Part shown: piece after piece, positions 1 to 9,147 of the stretch
How the letters are laid out: every line of letters begins with the position of its first letter
Position numbering within the stretch: position 1 is the stretch's first letter
Origin: Gloeotrichia echinulata CP02
GTDB lineage: Bacteria > Cyanobacteriota > Cyanobacteriia > Cyanobacteriales > Nostocaceae
Direction of reading: 5' to 3'
NCBI GenBank assembly: GCA_038087035.1
Contig: CP051187.1
Coordinates: 1,986,501-2,050,500, forward strand
Length of the DNA stretch: 64,000 nucleotides
Notes under the pieces: generated by a model
What the model was told of the DNA's origin: nothing
Database searches by the model: none
What the model saw: only the letters and a program-made list of their open reading frames with translations
Position numbers and translations under genes: made by a program

Positions 1-557
1 AGTCGCACTAGCCAGTTATCCTTTGAGACTACCCCTAGAGCAATGGCAATATCGGGGTATAGGTCGTAGAGTATGCAGACATAAGGAAGTCGAAACAAGA
101 GATAAGCCAAATATCCTATTACTGGCAAAAACGGTGGAGCCGTGGTCAATAATAATACATTGCTACGACGCCAAGTCGTCAGCATATGGAGTGCTGCACG
201 CAAAGTGTACAGCACCCCATTGACAGCTTTACCGCGAATCCGACCTGGCCAGAGTTGCGCTGTTCGCGATCGCTGAATTCGCACTTTACCCAAATTTTCA
301 ATCCCTGGAGCGCTAGAAGAATGAAATGCGTATCCAGGTTGGCTGGTAAAAACCTCAATATCTACCCCTTGCTGCCCTAAATTTCTCACGAGTTCTTCAA
401 TCAATTGTCCCGTAGCAGCGTAGTCTGGTGGGAAGAATTGGGTGATAACAGACAATTTGATAGATTGCTGAGTTTTTTGAGAATCCTGGTTTTGAGTCTC
501 TATCTCAGTAGAAATGGATTGCAAAAATTTTTGATTAATCCATTCATTAAGTCTCAT
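1..557 (-). CDS. Glycosyltransferase family 4 (WbuB-like), N-terminal part, runs off the left edge
   Basis: An open frame starts at the ATG at 557 (minus strand) and continues past base 1, so only about 185 residues are visible. After a short hydrophilic leader it reads LSVITQFFPPDYAATGQL, the typical opening of the first Rossmann domain of GT4 glycosyltransferases, followed by EELVRNLGQQGVDIEVFTSQ and later FRLPYVCILYDLYPDIAIAL, a WbuB/GT4 hallmark. Such enzymes transfer sugars from nucleotide-sugars during exopolysaccharide or lipopolysaccharide synthesis at the cytoplasmic face. An AGGA stands about ten bases before the start. The Wzc-like kinase 1.8 kb away, transcribed in the opposite direction, fits an exopolysaccharide locus extending to the left. 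Acceptor and sugar cannot be told. Confidence 0.85.
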   Translation of the reverse strand, partial: MRLNEWINQKFLQSISTEIETQNQDSQKTQQSIKLSVITQFFPPDYAATGQLIEELVRNLGQQGVDIEVFTSQPGYAFHSSSAPGIENLGKVRIQRSRTAQLWPGRIRGKAVNGVLYTLRAALHMLTTWRRSNVLLLTTAPPFLPVIGYLAYLLFRLPYVCILYDLYPDIAIALGVVSKDNWLVR

Positions 558-2352
558 CGGCTATATCCTACTGTAGAAATTTTGTTTATGACACCACTGA
601 TCTGTTCAATCCATTAGTTTCCATCACTGGGCTTTCTGGATTGAGACATATATTCGCTAGACTCTATAACCATCTATTAATCAACTCATTTGCTAAAGGT
701 TCCTCAATTTCATATATATATTATATGAATGCCCTAGCAATAGAGTAGATTAATACGCATCTGCTGACAACTTTGTATAAGCGGTTATTTTTGATAGAAA
801 AATAGCCAATGCAAAAATAACTCTGATACGGACAAGAAAGTTTTATATGTTCAAGTTACTTCATGGTTCACCAGCTTTACAGGTTTGTACGAAACTTTTG
901 TATTTCAAAAAGTTAACAAGGTAAAACTAGTAGTGGTAACTAGAACTTTAAACTACCGTTTGCTGAACAATACTTCACTTCGAGCCTTTTGCATCTGACT
1001 TGAAGGGATTGTTACATCATTACCAGACTAACTTAAATTTTTGTTTTCTTCATGAAATTTTTACCCTATATTAGCTTCTAGTTTTTTATAACATGTAACT
1101 GTCAACTAGATTACTTTGTTTTTTGATTGACTTTGATACTTCATCAAAAATTTATTTTGCCTAAATATGCTTAAACAAAATCTTTACAAAGATAGATATT
1201 TAGTCTCTGTAATTTTTATAGTTTCTCATGCTTTTTGTTATATAAAATAGAACAAAGCATTATTGAGTAATCCGTTAATTTACGAGCAAAAAATATTCTA
1301 AGCATAATGTCGAGATCCTGATTGCAACACAACTGCATCAACATTTTTCAGTATTCTTTACTACTTTAACACATACTTACAAGACTATTTATAATTGTTA
1401 ATTATCTAGTACGTATCGACGAAAATCCGTTAATCTGAAAATTATTCATGTAATTTAAGTACATGATAAATAAATGGGCATAAATAAACATAACTTTGCA
1501 GCCAGGCTATAAACATCACACCAAAATTTCTCGACGAAGCTTATCCAAGCTTGATAAGGGTTTCAGGAATCTAAGTAACAATGATTTCAAAAACTAGAGT
1601 TCATACTGTAAAGTGATGCTTATATAAAGCCGAGTTATATCTGAAGCTGCCAATTACAGCAAACTGAAACTTTTTCTATTTCTTTAGAGATATATAAATA
1701 TATCTAATATAAGCTTGCCTCCTTCATTCCCACTAGAGGTTGATGCGGTCGGATATTCAGATGGAAATAAGCAATACCATATTTATCTAAAAAAATTGTA
1801 TACTTTTAAACGATGATGGAGATATCACGACTTGTTTATCTAGTAATTAGTACCACACGTTGTAAATAAGGCTACCGTTTTCAACGTCCACAAGTATTGA
1901 TATATCAACCTTTTGACTTTTGGCGAATGCCTAGCTTTACTAGGACTCAAAGTGGCAGACAAAGCTACAATCTTACTTATCTGACCGTCTCAAACCGATG
2001 AAGAATTTGGCAATAGTGAATCCTGAAAATCTCCCAGCCGACGAGTATTAGGCTTTTAACCCTCCCTAGAATTGTATAACATGGATTCTATCCTCTGTGC
2101 TTTAGGTATATATTAATTCCAATCAACAGATTATCTTCTTGTAAAAGAATTTCGATGGGCTTGTGACTACCTAAGCTAAGAGTACTCCCTACTTTCAATT
2201 ACTGCCTCATCCAAATTGTCGATTTTAGCTTAAGATCTCTGAATACAAGGTTGTTCTCGCAAACAATACTAAGTCGTTTCAATTTGGTATCACCCACAAT
2301 TTATCAAACCGTCGTATAAAATTTTCACCCTACTTATTAAAGTATTAAGAAT
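558..2352. other. Long AT-rich noncoding region between divergent exopolysaccharide genes
   Basis: About 1.8 kb with no convincing gene on either strand; the short frames present lack ribosome binding sites and recognisable protein character. It is markedly AT-rich. It must hold the promoters of the glycosyltransferase (leftward) and of the Wzc-like kinase (rightward). I could not identify a specific operator, riboswitch or structured RNA in it. Confidence 0.6.
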
Positions 2353-4518
2353 ATGATAGAGAATTCCTCTTCTCAAGCCTCAAGTTCTGACCCTAGTAGA
2401 AACTTTGTATCCCCATTTATTCAGTCTCAATCTTTGTCTGAAGGGCAAAATGAGGAATTTAATTTCCCTGTATTTATCGGGATTATCAGGCGACGAGCAT
2501 TAGTGATTACCGGGGTAGCGATTGTGGCAATGGTAGCTTCTCTTGTCTACCAGAAGTTAAACCAGAAACCACTACAATATGAAAGCAATTTTCAGCTATT
2601 AGTGGAACCAGTGAATGATGACAACAAAGTGGCGGATGTTGTCGCCGAAAATAACTCTGGTAATATGAGGGGTCTAGATTACGACAGCCAAATTCAGGTT
2701 CTCAAAAGTCCGGAAATACTGGGAAGCATTATTCAGCAGTTGCATACTTCCTATCCAGATATCAACTATGATTCTCTACTCCAAGCGCTAACTATTAATC
2801 GCTTAGGTGAAACCAAAATTATAGACGTTCGCTATACCAGTAATGATACCAACAAAATTAAAGTAGTTCTGGACAAAATTTCTCAGGAATACTTGGATTA
2901 CAGTCGGGAAAAGCGACAAACAAAATTACGTCAAGGGATTAAGTTTGTTGAAAAAGAACTCCCATTTATCCAAAATCGAGTTGATCATATCCAAAAAGAA
3001 CTGCAAATTTTCCGGCAAAAAAACAGATTTAACGACCCAAATACCGAAGCAGAGAGAATTTCTACCCAAATAACCACTTTATCTGAGAAACGGCAAACTG
3101 TTGATTTACAGCTAGCACAAGCTCGCGACAATATTGCTCTGCTTCAAGGAGAAGATGGAAAAATAGCAGCGCTAACTAATGCTCCGCTGTATCAACAGTT
3201 GTTGCTTCAAGTCCGCCAATTGGAGACTCAGATTGCGACTGAATCAACTCGCTTACAAGAAGAAAATCCCAGTATTCAAGGCTTGAAGGAGAAAAGGGAC
3301 AGTTTATTACCTTTGCTAAACCTGGAGGCTCAACGGGTTTTAGTGATAAAATTTGCAGAGTTACAGACTCAATTTCAAACTCTCGAAGGACAAAGCCAAG
3401 AAATGGCTAGAGTTCAACAAGAATTGGAACAAAAACGCAAAGAATTGCCAATGTTGGCACGACGATACACTGAATTACAACGGAAGTTACAGGTAGCAAC
3501 TGAGAGCCTCAATCGCTTCCTAAATACCCGCGAAACGCTGCAAATTCAGATATCTCAGACCGAGCTTGGTTGGCAATTATTACAGGCGCCAATTCAGCCA
3601 AATAACCCGATTTCTTCTTCAAATATTAAAGGGGGTTTGTTAGGAGGATTGGCTGCTAGTATTGCTGTAGGTATTGGCGTGGCCTTACTAATTGAAAAAG
3701 TTGACAAGAGCTACCATAGTGTTGATTCTCTCAAGGAGAATGTCAAGTTACCATTGTTAGGAAATCTTCCCTTTGAAAAGCAACTCCAGAGTAGTCAATC
3801 CCGCATTCGCAAATCAGGAACTCCCATAGTTAGAGTCCCAAATTTACTTACTGATGGTATTCCTGGGTCAGTTGCTACACAGGATAAAGACTACAGAAAA
3901 TATTCACCAAAATTTCTGGAAGCTTTACGAGTACTTTATACAAATATTCAACTCCTCAGTTCAGATCGCCAGATTCGCTCTGTAGTTATCAGTTCAGCAA
4001 TCGCTGGTGACGGTAAATCTACGGTCGCGTTCCATCTAGCTCAAATAGCTACAGCAATGGGACAACGAGTATTACTTGTGGATGCTGATTTACGCCAACC
4101 CACAATTCACACCCTATCAGATTTAAATAACAAATGGGGATTGAGTAATTTAATTACGACAAACTTACCAATGGGAGAAGTGATCCGCGAACTTCCTTCT
4201 ATGAACCAATTATCTGTGATCACCGCAGGACCAATACCCCCTGACCCCACTAAGTTGCTCTCATCTGAAAAAATGAAGCGACTGATGACAGATTTTCATA
4301 ACAGCTTTGATTTTGTGATTTATGATGCACCCCCTTTGGTTGGACTGGCTGACGCTAGCCTCATAGCACCCCACACAGATGGGATTTTGCTGGTGGTGAA
4401 AATTGATAAAACAGAGTCTGGGGTGATCCAACGAGCTTTAGACCGCTTGACAATTTCCCGAATCAATGCATTAGGTATGGTTGCCAATTGTCAAAAAAGC
4501 GACTTCAGCGGTTATTAG
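2353..4518 (+). CDS. Exopolysaccharide polysaccharide co-polymerase / BY-kinase (Wzc/GumC-like)
   Basis: A 721-residue inner-membrane protein of the Wzc family, which controls polymerisation and export of surface polysaccharide. Order: hydrophilic head; first membrane segment near residues 48-65 (RRRALVITGVAIVAMVASLV); Wzz chain-length domain; long coiled coil about 190-410; proline-rich stretch (QAPIQPNNP) and second membrane segment near 430-450; then a cytoplasmic tyrosine autokinase. The kinase shows Walker A AGDGKST (about residue 550), Walker A' LLVDADLRQP (about 574) and Walker B FVIYDAPPL (about 652). The C terminus ends in SGY with one tyrosine and no Tyr cluster as in E. coli Wzc, so autophosphorylation capacity is uncertain. 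The ribosome binding site is weak (AAGAAT). Neighbouring glycosyltransferase supports the role. Confidence 0.9.
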   Translation: MIENSSSQASSSDPSRNFVSPFIQSQSLSEGQNEEFNFPVFIGIIRRRALVITGVAIVAMVASLVYQKLNQKPLQYESNFQLLVEPVNDDNKVADVVAENNSGNMRGLDYDSQIQVLKSPEILGSIIQQLHTSYPDINYDSLLQALTINRLGETKIIDVRYTSNDTNKIKVVLDKISQEYLDYSREKRQTKLRQGIKFVEKELPFIQNRVDHIQKELQIFRQKNRFNDPNTEAERISTQITTLSEKRQTVDLQLAQARDNIALLQGEDGKIAALTNAPLYQQLLLQVRQLETQIATESTRLQEENPSIQGLKEKRDSLLPLLNLEAQRVLVIKFAELQTQFQTLEGQSQEMARVQQELEQKRKELPMLARRYTELQRKLQVATESLNRFLNTRETLQIQISQTELGWQLLQAPIQPNNPISSSNIKGGLLGGLAASIAVGIGVALLIEKVDKSYHSVDSLKENVKLPLLGNLPFEKQLQSSQSRIRKSGTPIVRVPNLLTDGIPGSVATQDKDYRKYSPKFLEALRVLYTNIQLLSSDRQIRSVVISSAIAGDGKSTVAFHLAQIATAMGQRVLLVDADLRQPTIHTLSDLNNKWGLSNLITTNLPMGEVIRELPSMNQLSVITAGPIPPDPTKLLSSEKMKRLMTDFHNSFDFVIYDAPPLVGLADASLIAPHTDGILLVVKIDKTESGVIQRALDRLTISRINALGMVANCQKSDFSGY

Positions 4519-4555
4519 AAAGATATAAATTTATAGGGATAGCTGCTGTTGGTTT

Positions 4556-4762
4556 TTATTCAGATTCTATCAGTAGTTTGTTACTGCTGAAGACAAATAT
4601 TAACAGCAGTGCCTGGATCTGCCAAGGTGCTAAAACCAAGCTGACAAGGAGACTGATAAGTGCAAATACACCAGCAATATAAGCAATTTCATCAGTGCAA
4701 TTTTTGACAAAATAGCCAGTTAATAGTCCAGTAAAAAGCGGAATCAAAAAAAACAAAGGCAT
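4556..4762 (-). CDS. Small hydrophobic membrane protein (68 aa)
   Basis: The 68-residue product has two or three hydrophobic segments (LFFLIPLFTGLLTGYF; AYIAGVFALISLLVSLVL; ALLLIFVFSS) and ends NKLLIESE. On the minus strand a GAGG lies about ten bases before the ATG, which supports a real start. It lies tail-to-tail with the Wzc-like gene. I recognise no family; membrane location is inferred from composition only. Confidence 0.55.
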   Translation of the reverse strand: MPLFFLIPLFTGLLTGYFVKNCTDEIAYIAGVFALISLLVSLVLAPWQIQALLLIFVFSSNKLLIESE

Positions 4763-4950
4763 ATTTAATAACCTCAGAATTTGACTGTGCTAATTGTACA
4801 TCTAGCGACAATATGCTTTATCCAAAATACCAACGCAGATGATGAAGATTCTGCAATGATCTGGTAAGCTAGCTTAACACTTTATGCTAACAGTGGAATA
4901 ACCATCTAGCATATTACCTTAAGAAGTAGCTTTTTTAACTTAGACCCCCG

Positions 4951-7110
4951 ATGCTGAACATTCCTCAATTACTCGCAACTGAACTAGATCTCAAACCCTA
5001 TCAGGTGCAAAACGCGCTGGAACTTTTGGCGGAGGGTGGGACAATTCCCTTTATTGCACGTTACCGCAAAGAGCGCACTGGCGAGATGAATGAGGTCCAA
5101 CTGCGCGATTTATCTGATAGATATACTTACTTAACAGAATTGGAAGAACGCAAATCGGTGATTTTAAATGCGATCGCCACACAAGGTAAACTCACTGATG
5201 AACTCCAAGGGAAAATCGCCTCCTGTTTACAAAAAACCGAGCTTGAGGATTTATATTTACCCTATCGACAAAAACGACGCACCCGCGCCACTATCGCCAG
5301 AGAAAGAGGACTCGAACCCCTGGCTGAGTTTATCAAGTCCCTGAATGTCAATAATTCTGTATCAGTTTCCTGGGAAGACGAAGCAGGGAAGTATATTTCG
5401 GAAACCCTAGGAGTAAAAACCGCAGAAGAAGCGCTCAAAGGTGCTGCTGATATCTTAGCAGAAGAGGTAGCAGATAAAGCTGAGTTTCGAGCATATTTGC
5501 GGGAATTTCTCTTAGAAGAAGGTGTGTTTGTCTCCCGGATTAAAGATGATTATCCAGAAGGGACAACGAAATTTGAGATGTACCGTAATTATCAAATTCG
5601 AGTGAAAAATATTGCTCCCCACAATATATTGGCATTGTATCGGGGTGAAACTGAGGGAATATTAAACTTTGAAATTTCCTTTGATAATGAAGTAGTACTC
5701 TCTTATTTGGAAGCGCAGGAAATTAAAACAAAAGTTCGCAAACTGCGTGATTTTTATCAGGCGATGTTAAAGGATGCATTTAACCGCCTCATGAAAGCTT
5801 CTCTCATCGGAGAAGTTATTTCCCAGAAGAAAACCTACGCGGATATTGAATCTATCAAGACGTTTGAAGCTAATCTCCGTGAGTTATTATTATCTGCACC
5901 GGCGGGGTTGAAACCAACTCTGGCGGTAGATCCGGGGTTTAGAACTGGGTGTAAAGTTGCAGTATTAGACCAAACGGGCAAATTTTTAGAATACCAGGCG
6001 GTATTTCCTCATCAAGCGGCTGAACAACGCACAAAAGCCGCGCAAACTATCAAAAATCTGATTGAAAATTACAAAATTGAGTTAATTGCAATTGGTAATG
6101 GTACAGCTTCCCGCGAGACAGAAGAATTTGTCGCACAAGTACTGCAAACTATCGAAGCAAAACCAATTAAAGTAATGGTAAATGAGTCGGGAGCATCTAT
6201 ATATTCTGCCAGTAACGTGGCAATTGAAGAGTTTCCCAATTTAGATATTACCGTACGCGGGGCAATTAGTATTGGTCGCCGGTTGCAAGATCCTTTGGCG
6301 GAACTTGTGAAAATTGATCCGAAATCCATTGGCGTGGGACAATACCAGCATGATGTCGATCAGAAATTACTGAAAAAGAAATTGGATGAAACTGTAGAAA
6401 GCTGCGTCAACTATGTGGGTGTGGATTTAAATACGGCTTCTAAACAACTGCTCACCTTTGTTTCTGGGATTACAGCCACAGTTGCCAATAATATTGTGAC
6501 ATATCGTAACGAACATGGTACCTTTAAAAATCGTCGCCAACTCTTGAAGGTGCCAAAATTGGGACCCAAAGCCTTTGAACAAGCGGCTGGTTTTCTGCGA
6601 ATTCGTAATGGTGAGAACCCCTTGGATAATACAGCAGTGCATCCAGAAAGTTACTCCCTAGTAGAGGCGATCGCATCTGATTTGAATGTACCATTAAATC
6701 AGGTGACACAAATTGGCGAAAAACTGCAAAAAATTAATTTGAAGAAATATGTCACCGATACTGTAGGCGAACCAACACTACGTGACATCCTCCGCGAACT
6801 AGAAAAACCTGGTAGAGATCCCCGTGCTGAGTTTAAGTATGCCACCTTCAAAGAGGGAATCACAGAAATTAAAGATTTGCAGGTGGGAATGGAACTAGAA
6901 GGTATGATCACAAATGTCGCCAACTTCGGTGCATTTGTCGATATCGGAGTTCATCAGGATGGGTTAGTACATATCTCCCAACTTGCTGACAGATTCGTTG
7001 ATGATCCCAAGAAAATTGTTAAAGTGGGACAAGTTGTGAAAGTCCGGGTATTGGAAGTCAACGAAAAACTGAAACGGATTAGTTTGTCGATGAAATCAGT
7101 CAAGCAATAA
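4951..7110 (+). CDS. tex: Tex-family RNA-binding protein (S1 domain)
   Basis: A full-length Tex protein (719 residues), a cytoplasmic nucleic-acid-binding factor tied to transcription and RNA turnover. Domains in order: Tex N-terminal helical domain (about 1-190, with ARYRKERTGEMNE); YqgF/RNase H-like domain from about 320 (TLAVDPGFRTGCKVAVLD); helix-hairpin-helix region about 490-560 (VPKLGPKAFEQAAGF); and a C-terminal S1 domain about 640-715 (GMITNVANFGAFVDIGVHQD, GLVHISQLAD). The start at 4951 gives the conserved N terminus, though upstream sequence has no clear Shine-Dalgarno. It stands alone between small genes. Identification is secure; physiological role in cyanobacteria is not established from sequence. 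Confidence 0.95.
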   Translation: MLNIPQLLATELDLKPYQVQNALELLAEGGTIPFIARYRKERTGEMNEVQLRDLSDRYTYLTELEERKSVILNAIATQGKLTDELQGKIASCLQKTELEDLYLPYRQKRRTRATIARERGLEPLAEFIKSLNVNNSVSVSWEDEAGKYISETLGVKTAEEALKGAADILAEEVADKAEFRAYLREFLLEEGVFVSRIKDDYPEGTTKFEMYRNYQIRVKNIAPHNILALYRGETEGILNFEISFDNEVVLSYLEAQEIKTKVRKLRDFYQAMLKDAFNRLMKASLIGEVISQKKTYADIESIKTFEANLRELLLSAPAGLKPTLAVDPGFRTGCKVAVLDQTGKFLEYQAVFPHQAAEQRTKAAQTIKNLIENYKIELIAIGNGTASRETEEFVAQVLQTIEAKPIKVMVNESGASIYSASNVAIEEFPNLDITVRGAISIGRRLQDPLAELVKIDPKSIGVGQYQHDVDQKLLKKKLDETVESCVNYVGVDLNTASKQLLTFVSGITATVANNIVTYRNEHGTFKNRRQLLKVPKLGPKAFEQAAGFLRIRNGENPLDNTAVHPESYSLVEAIASDLNVPLNQVTQIGEKLQKINLKKYVTDTVGEPTLRDILRELEKPGRDPRAEFKYATFKEGITEIKDLQVGMELEGMITNVANFGAFVDIGVHQDGLVHISQLADRFVDDPKKIVKVGQVVKVRVLEVNEKLKRISLSMKSVKQ

Positions 7111-7131
7111 ATTATCCGTAAGTGCGATAGG

Positions 7132-7197
7132 GTAGGGTACGTCAGTACTAATAATTTTTGGCGATGTCAAGGGTTTATCGCTGCTGACGCACCCTAC
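7132..7197. repeat. Inverted-repeat element, GTAGGG...CCCTAC family
   Basis: A short element bounded by GTAGGGTACGTCAG and CTGACGCACCCTAC, inverted copies of each other. The same family (GTAGGGTG..TCA / TGA..CACCCTAC) recurs at 9021-9136, 13248-13313, 34236-34312 and 37603-37716. It follows the tex stop by about 20 bases and could form a hairpin in the tex transcript. Confidence 0.6.
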
Positions 7198-7325
7198 ATT
7201 ACATACATATGGGATATTTTTTTATTTGTCAGTCCCTTATCGGACGTATTTGACGCCATCGAATGGGTAAAATCACCCCAAAGATAGAAAATAAAAATAG
7301 GTGACTCTCGTAATCTTAAGAAGAG

Positions 7326-7337
7326 ATGGCAGTTTAT
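7326..7337 (+). other. Original first four codons of the ferredoxin gene, cut off by an insertion
   Basis: ATGGCAGTTTAT, preceded by AAGAAGAG as ribosome binding site, encodes MAVY. Joined to base 7732 it reads MAVYQVRLINPAITLD, a normal cyanobacterial ferredoxin start. The 394 bases between (7338-7731) are an inserted miniature element. Because 394 is not a multiple of three, translation from this ATG leaves the ferredoxin frame and soon stops. Confidence 0.8.
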
Positions 7338-7731
7338 CAAAAATCTGGGTCTAAAACCCCGTCGTTCCACGACGGCTTTTGGTATAATAGCCTTTGTGGA
7401 AGGGTAATCAACCACATAAAAAACCCATTTGCTACCTAACAAGTAGACGCTGCACCTTCTCCCAAAGGGAGAGGCTACGCCAAGACAACTAAATCTTGCT
7501 GGTTCTACTTCGTAGTTCTAGTATCGCCTGGAAGTAGGTAAAAGATTTACAGGTACTAGACTAACAGCATTAAACTGCAAACAAATTTTGCACTATGTGC
7601 AACTATGGTCGGGCAGACCAAAAGTTAACGCTAGGGGAGAGAACCACCTCTGGCTTAGATACCGCAAGGGGTCTAGGCTAAGTGGACTCGTTGAACCAAG
7701 AATCCTTAGCCTAAAGGCTAAGGAGTGTCAA
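7338..7731 (+). mobile_element. Miniature IS200/IS605-type element (left and right ends only) inside the ferredoxin gene
   Basis: The left end (CAAAAATCTGGGTCTAAAAC, then the hairpin CCGTCGTTCCACGACGG) matches the left end of the short element at 51047. The right end (GAATCCTTAGCCTAAAGGCTAAGGAGTGTCAA) has the terminal hairpin plus GTCAA signature of the right ends at 13185 and 51214. There is no tnpA or tnpB inside; the interior carries common cyanobacterial repeats (CTCCCAAAGGGAGAGGCTACG). It is inserted after TTTAT with no target duplication, as expected for this superfamily, and splits the ferredoxin gene between codons 4 and 5. Confidence 0.75.
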
Positions 7732-8061
7732 CAAGTTCGACTGATTAATCCAGCAATTACATTAGATCGCACGATTCAAGTACCAGATGACCAATATATC
7801 CTTGACATAGCAGAAGACAATGGTATTCGCCTACCATCTGGGTGTAAACAAGGCGAGTGTTCTGTCTGCGTCGCCAAACTCGTCAGCGGTAAAGTTGATC
7901 AACGTGAGCAAAAATTTCTGCGTCCCCAGGAAATAGAGGCTGGTTATGTTGTTACTTGTGTAAGTTACCCGTTATCTGATTGCACATTAGAAACCCATCA
8001 AGAACAAGTTTTGTATAAATCCGCGCTTTACTATCAGCCTGATGTTGAGAAATCTGAGTAA
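7588..8061 (+). CDS. 2Fe-2S ferredoxin whose 5' end is now supplied by an inserted element
   Basis: The genuine protein starts at QVRLINPAITLDRTIQVPDD (base 7732) and is a plant-type [2Fe-2S] ferredoxin: the cluster loop is CKQGECSVC with the fourth ligand in VVTCVS. It would carry electrons from photosystem I or to a specific partner. The original start (7326) is separated by a 394-bp element and out of frame. The present frame opens at an ATG at 7588 inside the element, giving about 48 foreign residues before QVRL; no better in-frame start codon was seen in between. Either the gene makes an N-terminally extended protein or it is silent. AAGGAG just upstream of the native part belongs to the element's right end and is not followed by an in-frame start. 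Confidence 0.75.
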   Translation: MHYVQLWSGRPKVNARGENHLWLRYRKGSRLSGLVEPRILSLKAKECQQVRLINPAITLDRTIQVPDDQYILDIAEDNGIRLPSGCKQGECSVCVAKLVSGKVDQREQKFLRPQEIEAGYVVTCVSYPLSDCTLETHQEQVLYKSALYYQPDVEKSE

Positions 8062-8069
8062 ATTTCACC

Positions 8070-8163
8070 CTTGACTCTTGACTCTTGACCCTTGACTCTT
8101 GACTCTTGACTCTTGACTCTTGACTCTTGACTCTTGACTCTTGACTCTTGACTCTTGACTCTT
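8070..8163. repeat. Heptamer tandem repeat (CTTGACT)n
   Basis: About thirteen consecutive copies of the 7-mer CTTGACT with one variant (CTTGACC). Such short tandemly repeated heptamers are typical of Nostoc-type genomes. It lies just after the ferredoxin stop. Confidence 0.9.
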
Positions 8164-8304
8164 AATCCTTGTCACTACCTCAATAATCAGCTGAACAATA
8201 ATCAGCCGAATGGTAGGAACAAATCTACCATGATAAAGATGTTAAAGCCTAGCACATAGCTAAAAATAACATTATCTATAGTCTGAGATGTTGAGGTGAC
8301 AACA

Positions 8305-8691
8305 ATGTGGGCAACATTTTTAATTGCGCTAGCTACAGCTTTAAGTCTGCTGATTGTGGATATAGTTGTTCCAGGCGTCGATATTGCTAATTTTCCTGCA
8401 GCTTTAATTGCAGCGCTGGTTATTGGTTTAATCAATGCTGCAGTGAAACCAATTCTATTTACCCTGTCATTACCACTTAATCTCTTAACTTTAGGAGCAT
8501 TTTCCCTCGTCGTCAACGGTATCTGTTTTTGGTTAGCAGCGGTTCTGGTTCCTGGGTTTAGAGTGGACGGAATTATCGCTTTTATTCTCGGTCCAGTAGT
8601 TCTTTCTTTAGCTAATACTTTCCTGACTAATTACTTTGCTGAAAGAAATATTGACCTCCAACCTAAGAACAAGGTTAAAACCGAATCTTGA
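8305..8691 (+). CDS. Phage-holin-family / YvlD-like four-helix membrane protein
   Basis: A product of about 128 residues with four hydrophobic segments and the layout of the 'phage holin family' (YvlD-like) of small bacterial membrane proteins: MWATFLIALATALSLLIVDI, an AALVIGLINAAVKPIL segment with the family's N-A-(A)-V-K-P signature, and a last segment FILGPVVLSLANTFL. I chose the ATG at 8305 over the in-frame GTG at 8296 because GAGGT at 8293-8297 is a well-spaced ribosome binding site for the ATG and overlaps the GTG. Family function is unknown; the name does not mean it comes from a phage. Confidence 0.8.
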   Translation: MWATFLIALATALSLLIVDIVVPGVDIANFPAALIAALVIGLINAAVKPILFTLSLPLNLLTLGAFSLVVNGICFWLAAVLVPGFRVDGIIAFILGPVVLSLANTFLTNYFAERNIDLQPKNKVKTES

Positions 8692-8819
8692 TTATTGTGT
8701 AGATAGCTGGAGATTTTGTCTATGATTTCTCCTCTCAAATGATTCCTGGGGTGGAGTGCGTAACTTCGATTAATCAGGAGAATGGAACTAAACAAAGTTT
8801 GAAAATTAGCAGCAATATC

Positions 8820-9011
8820 ATGAACTTAATCCGGTTACTTCTAGGTTTTTTCTTACCTCCTGTAGGCGTTTTTTTGACAGTTGGCGTCGGACCCACTTTA
8901 TTGATTAATATCTTGCTGACTCTTCTGGGTTGGCTTCCTGGTAGTATTCATGCACTTTGGGTCATTACGAAGCATGAAGAAGCAAACAATAGACAACAGG
9001 GTTTTTACTAG
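8820..9011 (+). CDS. YqaE/Pmp3-family small membrane protein
   Basis: From the ATG at 8820 the product is about 63 residues, MNLIRLLLGFFLPPVGVFL followed by LINILLTLLGWLPGSIHALWVI, the two-helix UPF0057/Pmp3 pattern with the conserved PPVGVFL and (L)GWLPG(S)IHA motifs. The frame stays open to an ATG at 8739, but the extra 27 residues are unlike the family, so I place the start at 8820. Members are stress-induced plasma-membrane proteolipids in other organisms; the role here is inferred. Confidence 0.75.
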   Translation: MNLIRLLLGFFLPPVGVFLTVGVGPTLLINILLTLLGWLPGSIHALWVITKHEEANNRQQGFY

Positions 9012-9020
9012 TAGCCAGTT

Positions 9021-9136
9021 GTAGGGTGCTTCAGTAGGGGCGCAAGGGGGCGTAAGGGGGCGTAAGGGGGCGCAAGGCCTTGCGCCCCTACTGTTGTGAT
9101 TTCAATGATTAGGAATTAAGTTTGACACACCCTACC
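9021..9136. repeat. Nested palindromic repeat with GGGGCGCAAG core
   Basis: An outer inverted repeat (GTAGGGTG...CACCCTAC) encloses a run of GGGGGCGYAAG units and the palindrome GGGGCGCAAGGCCTTGCGCCCC. The core palindrome recurs at 24011, 29514, 32134 and 57024. Confidence 0.7.
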
Positions 9137-9147
9137 ACTATGAGTAA

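Noticed and set aside
8070..8163. Heptamer array considered as a CRISPR array
   Set aside because: The unit is 7 bases with no spacers; it is a simple tandem repeat.
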